NCBI GenBank assembly: GCA_963721305.1
Contig: CAVRIR010000005.1
Coordinates: forward strand, 682,001-746,000
Source of the DNA: DATAES01 sp963721305
Lineage (GTDB): Bacteria; Actinomycetota; Acidimicrobiia; Acidimicrobiales; JACDCH01
DNA: 64,000 nt
Reading direction: 5' to 3'
Each line of letters begins with the position of its first letter. Positions within the stretch are counted from its first letter, which is position 1. A program made the translations under genes and the position numbers. The notes beneath the pieces were generated by a model that saw nothing but the letters and a program-made list of their open reading frames with translations, ran no database searches and had not been told where the DNA came from. This document shows, piece by piece, positions 8,857 to 17,022 of this stretch.

Positions 8857-9980
8857 CAGTGGAGCTCGATCGAGCAGTGATCGCCGACCATCAACCGCGT
8901 CGCGTGCGGGCGTCGCTCGTTGCGAACGACCTCGACGTAGCGGCCGACGAGCGAGTCCGCCACGCGTGGAACGCCGACGATCCGGCTGTGCTCGAGCACG
9001 ACGGAGTGTTCGAGCTCGGAGTCCATGATCTCGCAGTCGTCGCCCACCGCGGTGAACGGACCGACGTACGCGTTCACGAGCCGCGTCCGCTTGCCGATGA
9101 TGACCGGGCCCCGGACGTGCGAGTTGATCAGCTCCGCGCCGGCTTCGACGACAACGCGTCCGACGACCTGCGACGTGTCGTCGATCTTCCCCTCGATCCG
9201 CGGCTCGAGCGTCTCGAGCACGCGCGCGTTGCTCTCGAGCAACGGGTCCTTCTTCCCGGTGTCGAGCCACCAGCCCTCGAGAACCTCGTGGAGGACGAGC
9301 TCGCCCTTGTCGATCATCCACTGGATCGCGTCGGTGATCTCGTACTCGCCCCGGGCGGACGGTTCGATCGCGGCGACCGCTTCGTGGATCGCCGGCGTGA
9401 ACAGGTACACGCCACAGAGGGCGAGGTTCGAAGGCGGGTTGGGCGGTTTCTCGAGCAACCGGACCACGTGCCCGTCGGGGCCGATCTCGGCGACGCCGAA
9501 CCGCTCGGGGTCGGGTACCGGGCAGAGCAGGATCTGCGCCGCCGGCGCCCGGCGTTCGCCGTCGAGCGTCGGCGATTCGGCCTGCCGCCGCGCCGCCTCG
9601 AACCGCTCGATCGAGTGCGCCACGCCCTGCTGGATCATGTTGTCGCCGAGGTAGACGATGAACTCGTCGTCGCCGAGGAAGTCGCGCGAGATGAGCAGGC
9701 AGTGCGCGAGCCCGAGCGGCGCTTCCTGGCGGATGTAGCTGATCTCGACGCCCCATCTCGATCCGTCGCCGACCACCGCCATGATCTCGTCGGCGGTGTC
9801 GCCGACGACGATGCCGAACTCCCGCACGCCGGCGTCGATCATGTGCTCGAGCCCGTAGAACAGGATCGGCTTGTTGGCCACGGGGACCAACTGCTTCGCG
9901 CTGGTGTGGGTGATGGGACGCAGACGCGTCCCCGCGCCGCCGGAAAGGATGAGGCCCTTCACGGGCGCGCAGTCTGGCAT
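8856..9980 (-). CDS. rmlA: Glucose-1-phosphate thymidylyltransferase, long StrD-type RmlA
   Basis: About 374 residues. The nucleotidyltransferase domain has LSGGAGTRLRPIT and SAKQLVPVANKP (dTTP and phosphate binding), VYLGDN (metal-binding Asp), and EKPPNPPSNLALCGVY. The protein is longer than the usual 290-residue RmlA because of a C-terminal left-handed beta-helix (about 260-374: IINSHVRGPVIIGKRTRL...YVGPFTAVGDDC), as in StrD-type enzymes of actinobacterial deoxysugar clusters. It makes dTDP-glucose from dTTP and glucose-1-phosphate. ATG 9980 is the preferred start; an in-frame start at 9995 and GTG at 9962 are alternatives. Confidence 0.93.
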   Translation of the reverse strand: MPDCAPVKGLILSGGAGTRLRPITHTSAKQLVPVANKPILFYGLEHMIDAGVREFGIVVGDTADEIMAVVGDGSRWGVEISYIRQEAPLGLAHCLLISRDFLGDDEFIVYLGDNMIQQGVAHSIERFEAARRQAESPTLDGERRAPAAQILLCPVPDPERFGVAEIGPDGHVVRLLEKPPNPPSNLALCGVYLFTPAIHEAVAAIEPSARGEYEITDAIQWMIDKGELVLHEVLEGWWLDTGKKDPLLESNARVLETLEPRIEGKIDDTSQVVGRVVVEAGAELINSHVRGPVIIGKRTRLVNAYVGPFTAVGDDCEIMDSELEHSVVLEHSRIVGVPRVADSLVGRYVEVVRNERRPHATRLMVGDHCSIELH

Positions 9981-10034
9981 GAACCCGTCCACCACACGGA
10001 AACGACCTGCTGGTGCGCCGTGGCGCCACGCCCG

Positions 10035-10991
10035 TCAGCTCGATCGGGTCGCCTTCGTCGCGCTGCGCACCCGGCGGCCCATCGCGCGGAGCCGAAGGGC
10101 CATGGCGGTCACGGCGTCGGAACCTCCCGCCGCGGGATCCGTGGCGGCCGCGTAGGTCGCGTAGACCGCGTCGAGCACCGCACGGCGCTCGGCGAGCCAC
10201 GCCTCGTACGTCGTACGGAACCGCTCCGCCAGCACCTCCGCGTCGAGTCCGCTCATCGACCGGCGGAGCACGTAGCCGAACTCGTGTCCGTCCGGACCCT
10301 CCTCCTCCGCGACGCAGCCGTCGACGAACTCCCAGTCGTGACCGCGGTCGAGGATGCAGTGATGCACGACTGCGGCGAACTCCTCTTCGTGCCAGCAGTG
10401 CGCGTGGATCGAGCGGGTGCGGTGTCGTTCGATCGCTTCTCGCATCGCAGCTTCGTCGGCGTGCAGCGCGGCGACGACCTCGGGCGGTTCGGTGTGGTCG
10501 AGGAACTCGATGATGTGCGCGTCGTCGACAACCGTCGGTGCCAACTCGTGCTCGTCGATCAGATGGTCGAGCGACGTCGACTCGCGGCGGGAGTCGAAGG
10601 TGCGACGGCGGTCAGGGAGCAAGATCAGCGCGACGCCGCCGCCCGAGGTGACGCGGTGCACGTCGTCGAGCAGGCCGAGCGGATCCGCGACGTGCTCGAT
10701 GATGTGACTCGCGATCACGAAGTTCTGACTCTCGTTCTCGATCATGCGCAGGCCGTCGACGTCGAGGTTCGCGACGATGTCGGGCTCGGGAAAGGTGGCC
10801 TCACCGAGCTCGGGGAACAGGGCGCGGTTCTGGTCGGGCTCCCAACGGTCGACGTACCGCACGCCGGTGCCGGGATACGGGGCCGGAAAAGGATCGTGAC
10901 CGGGACCGAGCTCGACGCCGGATCCGGTCAGATGGCGGGCGAGCTGGCGTCGGACGCTGACTCGATCCGACCATGGAAACGCACGCGCCAC
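10035..10991 (-). CDS. Class I SAM-dependent methyltransferase
   Basis: 318 residues. GVELGPGHDPFP occupies the SAM-binding motif I position, NFVIASHIIEHVADPLG is motif IV, and GGGVALILLPDRRRTFD follows, as in the second methyltransferase of this cluster. A histidine-rich stretch (HAHCWHEEEF...VHHCILDRGHDW) lies near residue 195. It is the first minus-strand gene of the polysaccharide run, diverging from 11040, with a short gap to rmlA. Sugar O-methylation is a guess from position. Confidence 0.78.
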   Translation of the reverse strand: MARAFPWSDRVSVRRQLARHLTGSGVELGPGHDPFPAPYPGTGVRYVDRWEPDQNRALFPELGEATFPEPDIVANLDVDGLRMIENESQNFVIASHIIEHVADPLGLLDDVHRVTSGGGVALILLPDRRRTFDSRRESTSLDHLIDEHELAPTVVDDAHIIEFLDHTEPPEVVAALHADEAAMREAIERHRTRSIHAHCWHEEEFAAVVHHCILDRGHDWEFVDGCVAEEEGPDGHEFGYVLRRSMSGLDAEVLAERFRTTYEAWLAERRAVLDAVYATYAAATDPAAGGSDAVTAMALRLRAMGRRVRSATKATRSS

Positions 10992-11039
10992 GCGGGCGAC
11001 GCTAGTGGCCGTTCGAACCTGAGGTCATGAGGAGGCGTG

Positions 11040-11558
11040 ATGGGCTCACCAACCACGACACTTGATGCTCGATTCAGCGAGCCGGGGGCGTCGCCGGGCT
11101 CGTGGGGCGAGACGCGGCAGGTGCTGGAGGAGGCACAGCTGTTCTGGCTGACGACGGTTCGGTCCGATGGCCGGCCGCACGTCACTCCCGTGGTTGCGGT
11201 GTGGCTCGACGGCATTCTCTACTTCAGTACGGGCGCGGGTGAGCAGAAGGCTCACAACCTGCGAGCCAACGCACATGTGGTCCTGGCGACAGGGTGCAAC
11301 CGGTGGGATCGGGGCTTCGACATCGTCCTCGAGGGTGACGCGGTACGAGTCACCGACGACGAGCTGCTCCAGCGACTCGCCGCCGCGTGGGCGACCAAGT
11401 GGGACGGTCGATGGCAGTACGAGGTACATGACGGCTGCTTCCGTGAACGTTCGCAAGCGGCGGACGAGGGTCGCGGTGCCACGGTGTTCTCGGTGGCGCC
11501 GACGAAGATCCTCTCGTTCGGCAAGGGAACGTTCACGCAGACTCGCCACCGCTTCTGA
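11040..11558 (+). CDS. Pyridoxamine 5'-phosphate oxidase-family flavin/F420-binding protein
   Basis: 172 residues with a split beta-barrel: FWLTTVRSDGRPHVTPVVAVW (first strands), LYFSTGAGEQKAHNLRANAHVVL, and a C-terminal FSVAPTKILSFGKGTFTQTRHRF. Members bind FMN, F420 or haem and reduce small substrates; the cofactor cannot be assigned from sequence alone. ATG 11040 follows a clear AGGAGG (11030-11035) at four bases; an adjacent GTG at 11037 is too close to that site. It diverges from the methyltransferase at 10991. Confidence 0.88.
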   Translation: MGSPTTTLDARFSEPGASPGSWGETRQVLEEAQLFWLTTVRSDGRPHVTPVVAVWLDGILYFSTGAGEQKAHNLRANAHVVLATGCNRWDRGFDIVLEGDAVRVTDDELLQRLAAAWATKWDGRWQYEVHDGCFRERSQAADEGRGATVFSVAPTKILSFGKGTFTQTRHRF

Positions 11559-11609
11559 GGAACCTGGGGGCGGTCGGCGTGATGCACCTGCACCTGGGAC
11601 AATTGGATT

Positions 11610-12587
11610 GTGTTGATCGACCAGCAGATCGCCGCGAATCGGCGCCGGAGCGCGGTGTACGTGACGCTGTTCTTCCTCGTATGGGTGGGCATCGGTGCGC
11701 TCGGGGGATGGGTGTTTGCATCGTCTTCGTCGTCGTCGAGCCAGTACAGCTCGTCCGGAGCGAGCACCACGACATCGTCCGCCACGGGCTACGTGATCAC
11801 GGGCATCGCCCTCTTCGGCGGCTTGGCGGTGCTGGGCATCCTGTACTCGATCCAGGCGGGCGCAGGCCTGGTGCTGCGCGTCTCCGGAGCGCATCCCGCA
11901 GACCCACAGCAGTACCTGCAGCTCCACGACGTCGTCGAGTCACTCGCCATCGGTGAAGGCATTCCGAAGCCGGCGGTCTATGTGATCGATGACCCGTCCC
12001 CGAACGCCTTTGCGACTGGGACGAGCCCGAAACGCGCCGCGATCACTGCCACAACTGGACTGCTCGCGATCATGAACCGCGATGAGCTCGAAGGCGTCAT
12101 CAGCCACGAGATGAGTCACATCAAGAACTACGACGTGCGGCTCCTGCTGATCGTCACAACGCTGATCGGCATGGCCGCCCTGGTGGCGAGCGTCATCTGG
12201 CGGTGGGCGTTCTTCATGCGGCCCCGCGGTCGAGACGGTGAGCAGATGATGCTGGTCGTGCTCCTCGCTGCTGCTCTTCTCAGCGTTGTCGCCTTCGTCT
12301 TCGGGCCGTTGATCCGGTTGGCATTGTCACGCCGCCGCGAGGAGCTGGCCGATGTCAGTGGTGCCGAGCTGACGCGGAACCCGGCGGGACTCATCAGCGC
12401 GCTGCGAAAGCTGCAAGCGAACGACACACCGTTCGTCAAGTTCAACCACGCCACCGCGGCGATGTGCATCGACGATCCGCTCCAGCACCACGAGAGTTGG
12501 TTCCACCACCTGTTCGACACGCATCCACCGATCGACGAGCGCATCGCGATCCTCGAACGCATCGCGCAGGGCAGCACCAGCCACTGA
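11610..12587 (+). CDS. Membrane M48 family zinc metalloprotease, HtpX-like
   Basis: 325 residues. Membrane segments lie at about 15-38 and 60-80, a second pair at about 178-198 and 214-238. The zinc motif HEMSH (166-170) and the downstream glutamate in RREELADVSGAEL (about 245) complete the M48 site; THPPIDERIAILERI is the family's C-terminal signature. HtpX-type proteases degrade misfolded membrane proteins. The loop between the first two segments is unusual, a run of serine, threonine and tyrosine (about 38-58). Start is GTG at 11610. Confidence 0.93.
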   Translation: MLIDQQIAANRRRSAVYVTLFFLVWVGIGALGGWVFASSSSSSSQYSSSGASTTTSSATGYVITGIALFGGLAVLGILYSIQAGAGLVLRVSGAHPADPQQYLQLHDVVESLAIGEGIPKPAVYVIDDPSPNAFATGTSPKRAAITATTGLLAIMNRDELEGVISHEMSHIKNYDVRLLLIVTTLIGMAALVASVIWRWAFFMRPRGRDGEQMMLVVLLAAALLSVVAFVFGPLIRLALSRRREELADVSGAELTRNPAGLISALRKLQANDTPFVKFNHATAAMCIDDPLQHHESWFHHLFDTHPPIDERIAILERIAQGSTSH

Positions 12588-12624
12588 TCTCAGATCGCCC
12601 CCGCGACGCGAGCCGGCGTCGGCA

Positions 12625-12652
12625 TTGACACATTCCGATATAGGCATACGAT
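12625..12652 (+). promoter_or_regulatory. Sigma-70-type promoter giving a leaderless arsR-family transcript
   Basis: TTGACA (12625-12630) is a consensus -35 element, and TACGAT (12647-12652, TAnnnT) a -10 element at 16-base spacing. Transcription would begin about seven bases later, at or next to the ATG at 12660, so the message would lack a 5' leader. No Shine-Dalgarno sequence precedes that ATG, as expected. Leaderless messages are common in actinobacteria. Confidence 0.65.
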
Positions 12653-12659
12653 GAGCGTC

Positions 12660-13010
12660 ATGGCACGAGCGGCGACCACCTCGGACGCGTTCAACGCCAT
12701 CGCCGAGCCGCAGCGGCGCGAGATCCTCGTGCAACTGCGGGGTGGCGAGCGGCCGGTGACCGATCTGGCGCACGACCTGGGGATGAGCCAGCCCCAGGCG
12801 TCCAAGCACCTGCGGGTGCTCCGAGAGGTCGGGCTGGTGCGGGTGCGCGGTGCGGGCAAGCAGCGGCTGTACGGCCTCGACGCCCGCGCGCTGCGGCCGG
12901 TCCACGAGTGGGCGGGCGGCTTCGAGAAGTTCTGGAACGAGACCTTCGACCGGCTGGACGAGTACGTGCGAGATCTGCAAGCAGACAAGGCAGGAGGAAC
13001 CACCGGATGA
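12660..13010 (+). CDS. ArsR-family winged-helix transcriptional regulator
   Basis: 116 residues: FNAIAEPQRREILVQL, then VTDLAHDLGMSQPQASKHLRVL (recognition helix) and the wing VRVRGAGKQRLYGLD. No cysteine pair for metal sensing is present, so it belongs to the non-metal ArsR group that is usually linked to AHSA1/SRPBCC genes, as here. ATG 12660 is preferred over ATG 12651 because the latter lies inside the predicted -10 element. The stop overlaps the next start by four bases (ATGA at 13007-13010). It probably represses its own operon. Confidence 0.92.
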   Translation: MARAATTSDAFNAIAEPQRREILVQLRGGERPVTDLAHDLGMSQPQASKHLRVLREVGLVRVRGAGKQRLYGLDARALRPVHEWAGGFEKFWNETFDRLDEYVRDLQADKAGGTTG

Positions 13011-13543
13011 CGATGACCAGTAGCGGCGGCGGGCCTGACCACGCGACCGCCGATCGGGAGATCGTGGTCTCCCGGCTCATCGGCGCCCCACGAGAGCTTG
13101 TGTTCGAGGCGTTCACGCAGGTACGGCACCTGGCGCGTTGGTGGGGACCGGAGGGGTTCACGACCACGACGCGTTCCTTCGAGTTCCGCGCTGGCAGTTC
13201 ATGGGACTTCGTGATGCACGGGCCGGACCGGACCGACTACCAGGAGTGGATCACCTGGACCGAGATCGTCCCGCCGGAGCGGATCGCGATGGTGCATGGC
13301 GAGTTTCGCGATGACCCCAACGCGTTCGACTCGGTCCTGACCTTCGAGCCGGCCGGCGAGGAGACCCGGATCGAGATGCGCGCGGTGTTCCCCACCAAGG
13401 AGCTCCGTGACGACGCGGTCGAGAAGTACCACGCGATCGAGGGCGGCGAGCAGACGCTGAGCAACCTCGCGGCCTATGTCGCGGCGCTCACCTCCAACGA
13501 GACCGCCCCGAACGAAACCACGCGGAAGGGAGCAGAGAGCTGA
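13007..13543 (+). CDS. SRPBCC / AHSA1-domain protein
   Basis: 178 residues. The START-like fold is recognisable from REIVVSRLIGAPRELVFEAF, LARWWGPEGFTTT, FVMHGPDRTDYQEWITWTE and the C-terminal helix HAIEGGEQTLSNLAAYV. These proteins bind small hydrophobic ligands; many sit beside an ArsR regulator with unknown substrate. AGGAGGA (12992-12998) precedes the ATG, which overlaps the regulator's stop. The gene ends in a TGATG overlap with the following reductase-like gene, so the three genes form one operon. Confidence 0.9.
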   Translation: MTMTSSGGGPDHATADREIVVSRLIGAPRELVFEAFTQVRHLARWWGPEGFTTTTRSFEFRAGSSWDFVMHGPDRTDYQEWITWTEIVPPERIAMVHGEFRDDPNAFDSVLTFEPAGEETRIEMRAVFPTKELRDDAVEKYHAIEGGEQTLSNLAAYVAALTSNETAPNETTRKGAES

Positions 13544-14208
13544 TGGCCGGGAAAGTGTTCTTCAGCGTGACGATGTCGCTCGACGGCTTCATGGCACCCG
13601 AGTCCGTGCCCGTCGAGCTGGTCTTCTCTCCCGAAGGTCAGAACGACCCGCGGGTCCAGCGCTGGATGTCGAAGTGGTCGGAGCTTCAGGCGTGGGTGTT
13701 CCCGCAGCGGTTCTTCAGGGAGAACGCCGGGCTCGGCGAGGGCGGCGAGGAAGGACTCGACAACGACATCGCACGGGCGACCTTCGAGCGCACCGGCACG
13801 AGCGTCATGGGCAAGCGCATGTTCGACGCCGGCGAGTTGTCATGGCCGGACGACGCGCCGTTCCACACCCCAGTGTTCGTCGTGACCCACACCGAACGGG
13901 ACCCTTGGGCGCGTCCGGGCGGCACGACCTTCCACTTCGTGAACGACGGCATCGAGAGCGCGCTCGACCAGGCCCGCCAGGCCGCCGGCGACCGCGACGT
14001 CCGCATCGCCGGCGGCGCTGAGACGATCCAGCAGTACCTGGACCGCGGCGTGATCGACGAGTTCTCGATCACTCTCTCGCCCGTTCTGTTCGGCACCGGC
14101 ATCCGGCTGTTCGACCGCGTGGACCCCGACCACCTCGCCCTCGACCAGACCCGGACCAACGCGTCGTCCCGGGTGACCCACCTGACCTACACGGTCGGGA
14201 AGCGGTAG
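13543..14208 (+). CDS. Dihydrofolate reductase-family (RibD C-terminal-like) protein
   Basis: 221 residues with the RibD_C fold: VFFSVTMSLDGFMA at the N-terminus, TSVMGKRMFDAGE, VFVVTHTERDPW, the NADPH-binding IAGGAETIQQYLDRGVIDEF and LSPVLFGTGIRLFDR. It is about 40 residues longer than the usual 180 because of an insertion after the first strand. Likely an NADPH-dependent reductase of unknown substrate. It is the third gene of the ArsR/AHSA1 operon, and a similar but not close homologue lies at 20782-21339. Confidence 0.9.
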   Translation: MAGKVFFSVTMSLDGFMAPESVPVELVFSPEGQNDPRVQRWMSKWSELQAWVFPQRFFRENAGLGEGGEEGLDNDIARATFERTGTSVMGKRMFDAGELSWPDDAPFHTPVFVVTHTERDPWARPGGTTFHFVNDGIESALDQARQAAGDRDVRIAGGAETIQQYLDRGVIDEFSITLSPVLFGTGIRLFDRVDPDHLALDQTRTNASSRVTHLTYTVGKR

Positions 14209-14219
14209 CCGCCGTTGCG

Positions 14220-14750
14220 TCAGCCGCCGGCCATCACGATCATCTGGGCGCGGGCGATCGTGTGCCCGAAGAGGTTGAAGCCGAGCAGTGCCGGCATCGC
14301 GTCGGCCGGTACGCCGAGGTCGGCGGTGTCGAGCGCGTACACGTTGATGAAGTAGCGGTGTGCCGGGCCGGGAGGCGGAGCGGCGCCGAGGAAGCGGGCG
14401 CCCCCGGCGTCGTTCTTGTACTGGATGGTCCCCGCAGGCAGCGCGGTGCCACCTTCATCACCGGCATTCTCGGGCAGCTCCGTCACGTCGGCAGGCAGGG
14501 TGGCAACGGACCAGTGCCAGAACCCTGAACCGGTGGGCGCGTCGGGGTCATAGATGGTGACCGCGTAGCCCTGCGTCTCGGCTGGTGCGCCTGACCAGCT
14601 CAGCTGCGGCGAGATGTCCTTGCCGCCGGGAACGCCGAAGATCCCCGACATCTGGTCGGGCCCGAGGGTCTCGCCCTCCTTCAACGTGGTGCTCGTCACG
14701 GTGAAACTGGGCACCTCGGGGTGGGCGGCGAAGGGATCGTTGCGCGTCAT
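14220..14750 (-). CDS. PEBP / YbhB-YbcL family protein
   Basis: 176 residues. Features of bacterial phosphatidylethanolamine-binding-like proteins are [18 protein letters not shown], the [13 protein letters not shown] ligand-site motif, and [19 protein letters not shown] at 14750 ([10 protein letters not shown]) was chosen; the open frame continues 48 codons upstream without family similarity. No signal peptide, so cytoplasmic. Physiological role unknown. It converges with the preceding operon at only 12 bases. Confidence 0.88.
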   Translation of the reverse strand: MTRNDPFAAHPEVPSFTVTSTTLKEGETLGPDQMSGIFGVPGGKDISPQLSWSGAPAETQGYAVTIYDPDAPTGSGFWHWSVATLPADVTELPENAGDEGGTALPAGTIQYKNDAGGARFLGAAPPPGPAHRYFINVYALDTADLGVPADAMPALLGFNLFGHTIARAQMIVMAGG

Positions 14751-14954
14751 GGTCTGCAGCCTCACATCCTTCGACGACGCGTGCCACGTCGAGAGTGGAT
14801 CCACGAGCCGTCTGAGTGGATTCCTGCCGGCGGTATCGCAATCGGGATGGTTACAGACGTCTGACTCACTCTTCGGGACCCAGTAGAGGTGCATGTGACC
14901 AGTGCGGATTGGATGTCCGATGTACGCGACATCATCAACCGGGCGATACGCCGG

Positions 14955-15347
14955 TCAGACCGTGTGCAGGAGATGCTCGACGCGTTGTTTGATGTCGTCG
15001 CGGATGGGCCTGACTCGGTCGATGGGTTGCCCGGCGGGATCGTCGACAGGCCAGTCTTCGTAGCGTTTGCCGGGCACGTATGGACAGGTATCGCCGCAGC
15101 CCATCGTGATCACAACGTCTGCGATCTCGAGATCGGTGTCGGTCCACTTTCGCGGGAGGCTGCTGGTGATGTCGATGTCGACCTCGGCCATGGCCGCCAC
15201 GACGGCGGGGTTGAGTGCGTCAGCAGGTTCGCTGCCGCCGGAGAGCGCGATGGCGGTGTCGCCGGCGAGGTGTTGGAACCAGCCGAGCGCCATCTGGGAT
15301 CGACCGGCGTTGTGGACGCACAGGAACAGCACGGTGGGCTTGGTCAC
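14955..15347 (-). CDS. arsC: Arsenate reductase, low-molecular-weight phosphatase type
   Basis: 130 residues. The CX5R loop CVHNAGRS (Cys10-Arg16) and SLPRKWTDTDLEIADVVITMGCGDTCPYVPGKRYEDWPVDDP give the thiol-dependent ArsC signature; redox cysteines follow in GCGDTC. It reduces arsenate to arsenite; in actinobacteria the electron donor is usually thioredoxin or mycothiol/mycoredoxin. GTG 15347 overlaps the aquaporin stop by four bases (GTGA), so aqpS and arsC are coupled. Confidence 0.95.
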   Translation of the reverse strand: MTKPTVLFLCVHNAGRSQMALGWFQHLAGDTAIALSGGSEPADALNPAVVAAMAEVDIDITSSLPRKWTDTDLEIADVVITMGCGDTCPYVPGKRYEDWPVDDPAGQPIDRVRPIRDDIKQRVEHLLHTV

Positions 15348-16054
15348 AATTGCTGCTCGTGTTCGTGAGGCACGACCACGTTGTCGGCGACGACGTGTTG
15401 AAACAGGAACGCGGCCAGAGCAATGGCGATGAACGCGCCGACGAGTTCGGCCGCGATGAACATCGGTGCAGACGAGGGCTTGATGCCGGCGAAGGTGTCG
15501 GTGAGGGTTCGGGCGATGGTGACTGCGGGGTTGGCGAACGAGGTTGAACTGGTGAACCAATAGGCCGCCGCGATGTAGCCCGCCACCGCGAACGGTGCCA
15601 CTGAGCCGCGTCCGGCGCGCACGACGCCGAGGATCACCAGCACCAGTCCGAAGGTGGCCACGATTTCGCCGAGCCACAGCCCGCTCGATGACCGGGCATG
15701 GGTCGAAGCGGTCACGGCCGGAAGGTCGAACATCAAGTTGGCGACCATCACCCCGGCCAACCCGCCGAGCACCTGCGCGGCGATGTAGACGCCGGAGTCA
15801 CGAGTGCTGATCCCGCCGAAGACGCGGTCGGCGATGGTGACGACCGGGTTGAAGTGCGCGCCGGACACTGAGCCGAAGGCGAGGATGAGCGCCACGAGTC
15901 CAGCCGCCGTGGCGGTCGAGTTCTCCAACAGTTGCAGGCCGGTGTTGCCGGGCGACAGGCGCTGCGCGGCGATCCCGGAGCCGACCACCACGGCAACGAG
16001 GAACGCTGTGCCAACGAACTCGGCAGTGGCCTTACGGGCCAGGTCGCGCTCCAC
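15344..16054 (-). CDS. MIP-family aquaglyceroporin of the arsenic operon (AqpS-like)
   Basis: 236 residues, six hydrophobic helices and the two half-helices of the MIP family: GAHFNPVVT (NPV instead of NPA) and SFANPAVTIAR (intact NPA). MIP channels pass arsenite; in Sinorhizobium meliloti AqpS together with ArsC exports arsenite without an ArsB pump. The same pairing here, with no arsB or acr3 in the window, suggests that route. GTG 16054 directly follows the arsI stop, and the gene overlaps arsC. The C-terminal tail is histidine/glutamate-rich. Confidence 0.92.
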   Translation of the reverse strand: MERDLARKATAEFVGTAFLVAVVVGSGIAAQRLSPGNTGLQLLENSTATAAGLVALILAFGSVSGAHFNPVVTIADRVFGGISTRDSGVYIAAQVLGGLAGVMVANLMFDLPAVTASTHARSSSGLWLGEIVATFGLVLVILGVVRAGRGSVAPFAVAGYIAAAYWFTSSTSFANPAVTIARTLTDTFAGIKPSSAPMFIAAELVGAFIAIALAAFLFQHVVADNVVVPHEHEQQL

Positions 16055-16510
16055 TCAGCAGCAGCGAGCCGCTGACTCAGGCGTCTCAGCGCAACACACT
16101 GCGGTCTTGGCCGCGAAGTCGTCGGCGTGCGCCGACGAGGTGCCGAACGTGTCGCTGTCGCTCAACACCGTGTAGATCTCCCACGCGCCGTCGGGACCGT
16201 CCACCCACACCTTGTCCTGCGTCGCGTAGCAACACGTCCCCGACTCAGGAACCGGTGACACTCCGACGTTCGTGAGCCGGGCCTGGTGAGCTGCGACCTC
16301 TTCGCTGGAGGTCACCTCGACGCCGAGATGGTTGAGCCGGCTCGTTGCGTCTGGGTTCTCGAACAGCACCAGCTTCAGCGGCGGTTCCGTGATGGCGAAG
16401 TTGGCGTAGCCCGGCCGCCGTTTCGCCGGTTCTGCCGCGAACAGCTTGGAGTAGAACGCGACGGCCTCGTCGAGGTCGGGCACGTTGAGGGCGAGTTGGA
16501 CGAGTGACAT
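16055..16510 (-). CDS. arsI: ArsI/CadI-family metalloenzyme (organoarsenical C-As lyase type)
   Basis: 151 residues with a VOC/glyoxalase fold: MSLVQLALNVPDLDEAVAFY, HLGVEV, and GTCCYATQDKVWVDGPDG. The vicinal cysteines in TCCYA match the substrate-binding pair of ArsI, which cleaves the C-As bond of trivalent methyl- or aryl-arsenicals using Fe(II). CadI proteins look very similar, so cadmium induction is an alternative. A second cysteine pair closes the protein (AARCC). ATG 16510 was chosen as the domain start. First gene of the minus-strand ars operon. Confidence 0.9.
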   Translation of the reverse strand: MSLVQLALNVPDLDEAVAFYSKLFAAEPAKRRPGYANFAITEPPLKLVLFENPDATSRLNHLGVEVTSSEEVAAHQARLTNVGVSPVPESGTCCYATQDKVWVDGPDGAWEIYTVLSDSDTFGTSSAHADDFAAKTAVCCAETPESAARCC

Positions 16511-16523
16511 CGGCGCTGGCCTC

Positions 16524-16583
16524 CGATACATTGATCTTTATCGATACATAGACTGTCGCGAATGCATCGACAGATGTCAATGC
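16524..16583. promoter_or_regulatory. Divergent ars promoter region with two ArsR-operator-like dyads
   Basis: This AT-richer stretch separates arsI (minus) from arsR (plus). Dyad 1 is ATTGAT-N4-ATCGAT around 16530-16545 and contains a perfect TATCGATA (16539-16546); CGATACAT is directly repeated at 16524 and 16542. Dyad 2 is GCATCGACA-GA-TGTCAATGC (16564-16583), with one mismatch between arms, just before the arsR ribosome site GGAGG (16586-16590). ArsR dimers bind dyads of this size, so one site per promoter is a reasonable reading. Confidence 0.6.
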
Positions 16584-16595
16584 TTGGAGGCTGAG

Positions 16596-16940
16596 ATGGC
16601 GGCGAAGTCCAAAACGGTCATCGAGTTGAGCGACGGGGTGTGTTGCGCCCCGCTACGGACAACACCGCTGGCCGAGGACGAGGCCGTCGAACTCGCCCGA
16701 ATGTTCACGGCGCTGGCCGACCCTGTGCGCCTGCGCCTGCTCAGCCTCGTCGCCACCGCAGACGAGGTTTGCTCCTGCGACCTGCTCGAGACCCTCGGCA
16801 AGTCGCAGCCCACCATCAGCCATCACACCAAGACACTCGCCGACGCCGGACTCATCACCGGCGAGAAACGAGGACGCTGGGTCTACTGGCGGGTCGTGCC
16901 CAGCAAGATCGACTCGCTGCGGAAGGCTCTCGGCCGATAG
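16596..16940 (+). CDS. arsR: Arsenite-responsive repressor ArsR
   Basis: 114 residues. Winged-helix ArsR with FTALADPVRLRLLSLV, the metalloid-binding helix DEVCSCDLLETLGKSQPTISHH and wing GEKRGRWVYWRV. Two cysteines in the helix (CSC) and a further pair near the N-terminus (GVCCAPL) could make a three-coordinate As(III) site. The start at 16596 follows GGAGG at five bases; the upstream open frame is not conserved. It probably represses both itself and the divergent arsI-aqpS-arsC operon until arsenite binds. Confidence 0.94.
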   Translation: MAAKSKTVIELSDGVCCAPLRTTPLAEDEAVELARMFTALADPVRLRLLSLVATADEVCSCDLLETLGKSQPTISHHTKTLADAGLITGEKRGRWVYWRVVPSKIDSLRKALGR

Positions 16941-16967
16941 CGACTCAACGCCGATCCATCGGAGTCG
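16941..16967 (+). terminator. Hairpin immediately after arsR
   Basis: Starting at the base after the arsR stop, outer arms CGACTC and GAGTCG enclose inner arms CCGAT and ATCGG around a two-base loop. A short T run (GCGTTTT) follows about ten bases later. It would end the arsR message before the next gene at 17023. Confidence 0.5.
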
Positions 16968-17022
16968 GGACCCGGCGTTTTGGAAGCTGTGACTCGGGTT
17001 TGACCGGTGGGACACTCAATCG

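Noticed and set aside
8859..11030. 723-codon plus-strand open frame opposite rmlA and the methyltransferase
   Set aside because: Composition is valine/aspartate/arginine-heavy with no motifs; it mirrors strongly supported genes on the minus strand.
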